A program made the translations under genes and the position numbers. Below, in pieces: positions 61,057 to 64,000 of a stretch of 64,000 nucleotides of DNA (the first letter of the stretch is position 1; the number at the start of each line of letters is the position of its first letter). This DNA is from Desulfurococcus mucosus DSM 2162 (GTDB lineage: Archaea; Thermoproteota; Thermoprotei_A; Sulfolobales; Desulfurococcaceae). Below the pieces are notes generated by a model, which had not been told where the DNA came from, did no database searches, and saw only the letters and a program-made list of their open reading frames with translations. Location of the stretch: assembly GCF_000186365.1 (NCBI RefSeq), contig NC_014961.1, positions 496,001-560,000 on the forward strand, written 5' to 3'.

Positions 61057-61771
61057 GCATTAGGACCACGTATATTTTTTCAAGCTCCCTTGAGAGTATT
61101 CTATGCCAGGAGTCGCCTATGCTTATTATCGAGAACAAGCCTACGGGTTTTGCCCCGGCGGCCTTAACAAGCTGCAGTAGCGCCCTCGAGGTCTTCCCAG
61201 TGTTCAATAAGTCGTCGACTATGAGAACCCTGTCCCTCCTCGATAACGCATCAGCTGGCGTGAACAGGATTGTGTACGCCGGCGGATCCCGTGATATATA
61301 CGATGCCTGATGATATCCCTTGGCACCTATTTCAGGACGGTGCTTGGCTACAACGAGCTTCGCATTCATCACCTCAGCTATCCTGGTCGCCAACGGTATC
61401 CCATCGGACTCAACCGTTGCAACAGTATTGACCCCGCAGTCACGGAATTCCCTGAAAGCCACGTATGAGAGCACCTTGAGCAACGGAATATTGTACGCGA
61501 CCCTATACAAGCCGTAGATCCCGTTTCCAACCTCTACCAGTTCACGCTTAACGAGGTTCTCAACCAGATCCCGGCTCGTAAGCTTGTTGAATAGGCTGGC
61601 AGCCCTCTTCGAGTTAGGCTTAACACCTCTCCTCACATAACGCCACAGGGACTGCGTGTCAAGCCCCGTGATCTCCTCGAGCATCCTGTAATCCATTAAC
61701 TCCTTATACGCCTTCAACAAGTCGACAGCCATAAACCTGTAGTCAAGCCTCGTCAAGGAATCCTCTCCCAT
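61034..61771 (-). CDS. HTH-phosphoribosyltransferase protein, GfcR-like regulator
   Basis: A 245-residue protein. Residues 25-65 look like a helix-turn-helix (MLEEITGLDTQSLWRYVRRG), and residues 105-220 form a phosphoribosyltransferase fold with the PRPP loop VLIVDDLLNTGKTSRAL. The same combination is known in archaeal GfcR-type regulators and in purine operon repressors, where the PRTase domain senses PRPP or nucleotides and does not make them. A TATA box at 61794-61804 implies a leaderless mRNA. It converges with dppF with 23 nt overlap. Target genes unknown. Confidence 0.82.
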   Translation of the reverse strand: MGEDSLTRLDYRFMAVDLLKAYKELMDYRMLEEITGLDTQSLWRYVRRGVKPNSKRAASLFNKLTSRDLVENLVKRELVEVGNGIYGLYRVAYNIPLLKVLSYVAFREFRDCGVNTVATVESDGIPLATRIAEVMNAKLVVAKHRPEIGAKGYHQASYISRDPPAYTILFTPADALSRRDRVLIVDDLLNTGKTSRALLQLVKAAGAKPVGLFSIISIGDSWHRILSRELEKIYVVLMLTGLEAA

Positions 61772-61793
61772 GCCCTACACTAATACAGCTACT

Positions 61794-61804
61794 GGTTAAA
61801 AACC
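61794..61804 (-). promoter_or_regulatory. TATA-box promoter of the GfcR-like gene
   Basis: The minus strand reads GGTTTTTAACC, centred about 26-28 nt before ATG 61771. Confidence 0.55.
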
Positions 61805-61829
61805 CGATAACAACCATTCCTGTAGCACC

Positions 61830-62301
61830 CTCCACTCTATGCAACCACCTTGTGGAGAATGCCTTTTCCAACCTCTAGCTTCACTTCCATAGCTATCCTT
61901 CCACCCATGCTGACGGGTTGATCCCAGTACAAATACGAGTAGGGGCTTCCACCGGTATAGTGGTTTGCCCCAGCAACGATTCACTCCCCCAAGGATCCGC
62001 CCTGTGGTGAGAGAGGAGAGTAAGAGTGATCAAAATACATCTGAGGCTAGCTAGGCTGGGAAGCAGTTTAACCCTGGATAGAGACATTATTGGAGCCATA
62101 AACATCGGTTTAAAATACCTCTCCTCAGATGGAAGCCCCATGAAGTGTAGGCGAAGCTAGTGAACCCGCACAGAGAGCTAACCCCTCTCACGGAATTAAA
62201 ACACTTAGAAATAACTAAAAGTACCGTGGGAGAGGGAACGCCTCAAGGTGGTAATCCTTATTTACTTGAGCCCCGGGTGTATAGATATCGGGGTGCCATT
62301 T
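61830..62301 (+). pseudogene. Decayed TnpB (IS605 OrfB) C-terminal half
   Basis: The plus strand carries TnpB pieces in different frames: SQYKYE... and a zinc-finger remnant PPCGERGE (about 61930-62010), then LDRDIIGAINIGLKYLSSDG (about 62069-62130), which contains the RuvC-III Asp motif of TnpB (DRD-x3-A-x-N-I). A C-terminal tail NPHRELTPLTELKHLEITK lies at about 62160-62215. Two frameshifts and stops break it. It is a second, more divergent TnpB lineage than the 3' ends elsewhere in the window. This explains most of the 570-nt region without a gene (61772-62345). Confidence 0.7.
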
Positions 62302-62345
62302 AGGTGGGAGGGATTCATGGTCGCCTGGCTAGATTGAGCGGTGTC

Positions 62346-62720
62346 ATGGTTGGCGTTATAGAGTTGATTGTAGTGGTGTTGGTAGGTGTTCTCACAGTAT
62401 TAACTATCTATGTGACTATAAGGGACATACTGGTGCTCTTGGAGAACCCGGCTTCAACAGGTATTCAGGTTCTCGTCACGGATATTTTCACGATAATAAT
62501 TTACGCCGAGATAATCAGGAGTATGAGTATACTGAGCGGGAAGCTGGGGAAGAGCATGCTCTCCTCGCTGGCTGAGATAGGCTTCATAGTGGCTATAAGG
62601 GAGGCTCTTCTCACAGCGTTAACGGGGAAGCCCATGGATTTACTGGTGTCATCGCTCTCCCTACTCGTAGCGACCGTTGTGGTCTACATCGTTGAAGACA
62701 GGTTGCAGGGTGGCGCTTGA
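62346..62720 (+). CDS. PsiE-like small membrane protein
   Basis: A 124-residue protein with four membrane helices, similar in layout to phosphate-starvation-inducible PsiE: IELIVVVLVGVLTVLTIYVTIRDI, VTDIFTIIIYAEIIRSM and LLVSSLSLLVATVVVYIVEDR. Function of the family is not known. I start it at ATG 62346; the GTG at 62304 would extend into the TnpB relic. No clear own TATA box was seen, and the relic may have brought or removed one. Confidence 0.75.
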   Translation: MVGVIELIVVVLVGVLTVLTIYVTIRDILVLLENPASTGIQVLVTDIFTIIIYAEIIRSMSILSGKLGKSMLSSLAEIGFIVAIREALLTALTGKPMDLLVSSLSLLVATVVVYIVEDRLQGGA

Positions 62721-62774
62721 CGTATGTCGTATTCTTCAACCACGCTGCCGGCACGGCTCGCCCCCTAGGCGAAT

Positions 62775-62784
62775 AGTTAAAAGG
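62775..62784 (+). promoter_or_regulatory. TATA-box promoter of the ferredoxin-like gene
   Basis: AGTTAAAAGG is centred 26 nt before about 62805, next to the GTG at 62807, so the mRNA is leaderless. Confidence 0.5.
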
Positions 62785-62806
62785 GATCGTGTGATACAGT
62801 GAAACG

Positions 62807-63064
62807 GTGGGGCAGGTGGCCAAGTACAAGGTAATAGTGAACCGCTCTATATGCCTGGCATGCGGGGCGGCTGTTGCTGCATGCAGCGAGGTGTTTGAGC
62901 TGGGGGATGACAACGGGAAGAACAGGGTTGTAGCGAAATACAGTGTGGAGACCACTAGTGAGGTCTCGGTGGGAGTGATCCCAGGTGAACTGTACGAGTG
63001 TGCTAAGAGTGCAGCGGAGATCTGCCCTGTGTCAGCTATAAGCATTGAGGAAATAAGCGGTTAG
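62807..63064 (+). CDS. Ferredoxin-like protein with altered cysteine ligands
   Basis: An 85-residue protein aligned with the ferredoxin at 10204. Equivalent positions are C12/C16, D15/C19, C18/A22, C22/C26, C59/C65 and C67/C73. The third canonical ligand is thus Ala22 and the Pro after the fourth motif Cys is Ser. Cys26, which forms a disulfide in the Pyrococcus ferredoxin, may become a ligand, so the cluster may be [3Fe-4S] or unusually bound. The middle also has an insertion and the tail EEISG. Start GTG 62807 or 62816. Electron partner unknown. Confidence 0.82.
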   Translation: MGQVAKYKVIVNRSICLACGAAVAACSEVFELGDDNGKNRVVAKYSVETTSEVSVGVIPGELYECAKSAAEICPVSAISIEEISG

Positions 63065-63077
63065 CCTCATGGTTTTC

Positions 63078-63083
63078 AAAAAA
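63078..63083 (-). terminator. T6 terminator after the small membrane protein gene
   Basis: The minus strand reads TTTTTT about 13 nt after the stop of the gene at 63096. Confidence 0.35.
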
Positions 63084-63095
63084 GTCTCAGGGTTT

Positions 63096-63368
63096 TCACC
63101 CAGCCCTCCTCATTTTTCCATAAGCTAATGTAAGCAGCCACAGCACTATTGCAGTTGCAACCAGTACTGCTCCGAGAGCCATGCTTTCAGGACTCGCATC
63201 TACGAAGGCCTCGCCCTCAACCAGGTATGCATAGGCCTTGTCAACGGTGAACATCAATACTGATGCCCAGAGCGTTAGAGCCAGCACGTGGAGGCTGTAA
63301 GCCCCCTTGTACACGCGCCATGCAGCAGTCGCTGCGACACCGGCTACCAGGAGTATTAGTAGATGCAT
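63096..63368 (-). CDS. Small three-helix membrane protein, unknown family
   Basis: A 90-residue protein with helices at about 2-18, 24-46 and 64-83. I do not recognise it. It starts 9 nt after the stop of another small membrane protein on the same strand, so they probably form an operon. No signal or catalytic motif is present. Confidence 0.6.
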   Translation of the reverse strand: MHLLILLVAGVAATAAWRVYKGAYSLHVLALTLWASVLMFTVDKAYAYLVEGEAFVDASPESMALGAVLVATAIVLWLLTLAYGKMRRAG

Positions 63369-63377
63369 TTAGTTGCC

Positions 63378-63749
63378 TCACCCCGCGCCACGGAGGTCGA
63401 CGGCACCGGTCAACTGCTTAACCGGGGTTCTCTGCGCGGTGAGCTTGCTCCTAGTGTATGCCAGTATCCCCAGCCATGCCGCTGTCACAGCTGCACTCAT
63501 GGAGCCTCCCACATAGAGCATCTCGTGGAACATTACAGGTATGTCAGCAGGATTCTCCATGGCTGTGAGGAATGGAGGCCATGGCACAACCTCCCCATGC
63601 CACACGTGCTCCACCGCGAGGACGAGGGAGCCGCCTAGTAGCATTGTCGACCATATATCCATCCTCAGCTTCCTGCCCACCCCGCTTGCAAGCCTCCTCA
63701 GGGCTTCAACTATTACTCCGAGTACGAGAGGGGTTATGAAGCATGCCAT
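63378..63749 (-). CDS. Small membrane protein, unknown family
   Basis: A 123-residue protein with three likely helices (about 1-18, 32-50 and 74-96) and His residues within and next to helices (VEHVWHGE, VMFHEML). Those could bind a metal or haem, but that is a guess. Together with the gene at 63096 it is downstream of the SagB-type gene on the same strand, with a TATA/T-run at 63795-63805 between. Confidence 0.6.
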   Translation of the reverse strand: MACFITPLVLGVIVEALRRLASGVGRKLRMDIWSTMLLGGSLVLAVEHVWHGEVVPWPPFLTAMENPADIPVMFHEMLYVGGSMSAAVTAAWLGILAYTRSKLTAQRTPVKQLTGAVDLRGAG

Positions 63750-63794
63750 TGTTTACCGCCTCTTTGTGCACCAAGCTATGCTAAATGGTGCACA

Positions 63795-63805
63795 TTAAAA
63801 AATGT
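63795..63805 (-). promoter_or_regulatory. TATA-like element/T-run between the SagB-type gene and the membrane protein pair
   Basis: The minus strand reads ATTTTTTAATG. It can terminate the upstream SagB-type transcript and start the next one near 63775. Confidence 0.4.
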
Positions 63806-63806
63806 T

Positions 63807-64000
63807 TCAGGAACGAGCCCTCTCAAAGTACTCGGCCAGCCCGTCGAACCCGGTTACACGGCGGGAAACAGGTACACCTATGGGTACCACGTATAGCGGT
63901 GTCTCACCCTTCCCAGCCCCGATCGCCTTCAACACGTCTTCATCCCTGAAGGCTCCTACAGCGACGGCACCGTAGCCTAGTGCCGTGGCCATAAGGTACG
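63807..64000 (-). CDS. SagB/ThcOx-type nitroreductase-family protein (5' end cut by window edge)
   Basis: Only the last ~64 codons are inside the window and the frame stays open to its edge. The visible part, YLMATALGYGAVAVGAF, EDVLKAIGAGKGETPLYVVPIG, matches the C-terminal FMN-binding part of SagB-type dehydrogenases. These oxidise thiazoline/oxazoline rings or reduce nitro groups. Without the rest no substrate can be named. A T-run lies just after the stop. Confidence 0.8.
   Translation of the reverse strand, partial: YLMATALGYGAVAVGAFRDEDVLKAIGAGKGETPLYVVPIGVPVSRRVTGFDGLAEYFERARS

Overview
The window comes from a hyperthermophilic crenarchaeote, most likely a Desulfurococcales member (Desulfurococcus/Thermosphaera-like); the placement is inferred from gene content, not from a marker tree. 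Supporting signs are TATA boxes about 26 nt upstream of start codons, many leaderless or GGTG-led genes, GTG and TTG starts, an archaeal leucyl-tRNA synthetase, a Pyrococcus-type ferredoxin with an Asp cluster ligand, peptide and sugar ABC importers, and TnpB (IS200/IS605-type) debris. I saw no rRNA, tRNA, CRISPR array or intact transposase.

Layout. 1-13.3 kb: a partial PIN/ATPase gene, a surface phosphoesterase, a cyclic-2,3-diphosphoglycerate-synthetase-like protein, PEP synthase, a three-gene operon (M20 peptidase, JAMM-motif protein, divergent biotin-carboxylase-like ATP-grasp enzyme), a ferredoxin and a CDF transporter sharing one TATA element, MarC and an amidohydrolase. 13.3-27.5 kb: leuS, an MFS carrier, a complete sugar-type ABC importer with an oxidoreductase and two complementary, asymmetric ATPases, and an ABC-2 export system. 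27.5-40.3 kb: a nitroreductase fragment cut by a TnpB-derived mini-element, a macro-domain protein, an amidohydrolase, a MoaD-like protein, two tandem molybdenum-hydroxylase gene sets in one operon, and a dihydroorotase-like gene with pyrB. 40.3-46.1 kb: a five-gene operon of Zn-ribbon, TPR-like, SPFH-SHOCT, helical and membrane proteins resembling membrane-stress (Psp/YdjGHI-like) partners, plus a class III aminotransferase. 46.3-55.4 kb: a thiamine salvage operon (CytX-like permease, AIR-synthase-like protein, ThiD-ThiN), BioY, a flavoprotein, an APC permease, and a phosphoesterase paired with a nucleotidyltransferase-fold protein. 55.6-61.8 kb: an oligopeptide ABC importer and an HTH-phosphoribosyltransferase regulator. 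61.8-64 kb: a TnpB relic, a PsiE-like protein, an aberrant ferredoxin-like protein, two small membrane proteins and a partial SagB-type gene.

Together the genes suggest a peptide- and carbohydrate-using heterotroph: peptide and sugar importers feed catabolism, PEP synthase serves gluconeogenesis, the Mo-hydroxylases and amidohydrolases point to purine, pyrimidine or aldehyde turnover, and thiamine precursor and biotin are taken up. The candidates I consider least described are the five-gene SPFH-SHOCT operon (40309-44722) and the M20-JAMM-ATP-grasp operon (6711-10135). The six TnpB-derived scars form one dispersed family in which only 3' ends survive.
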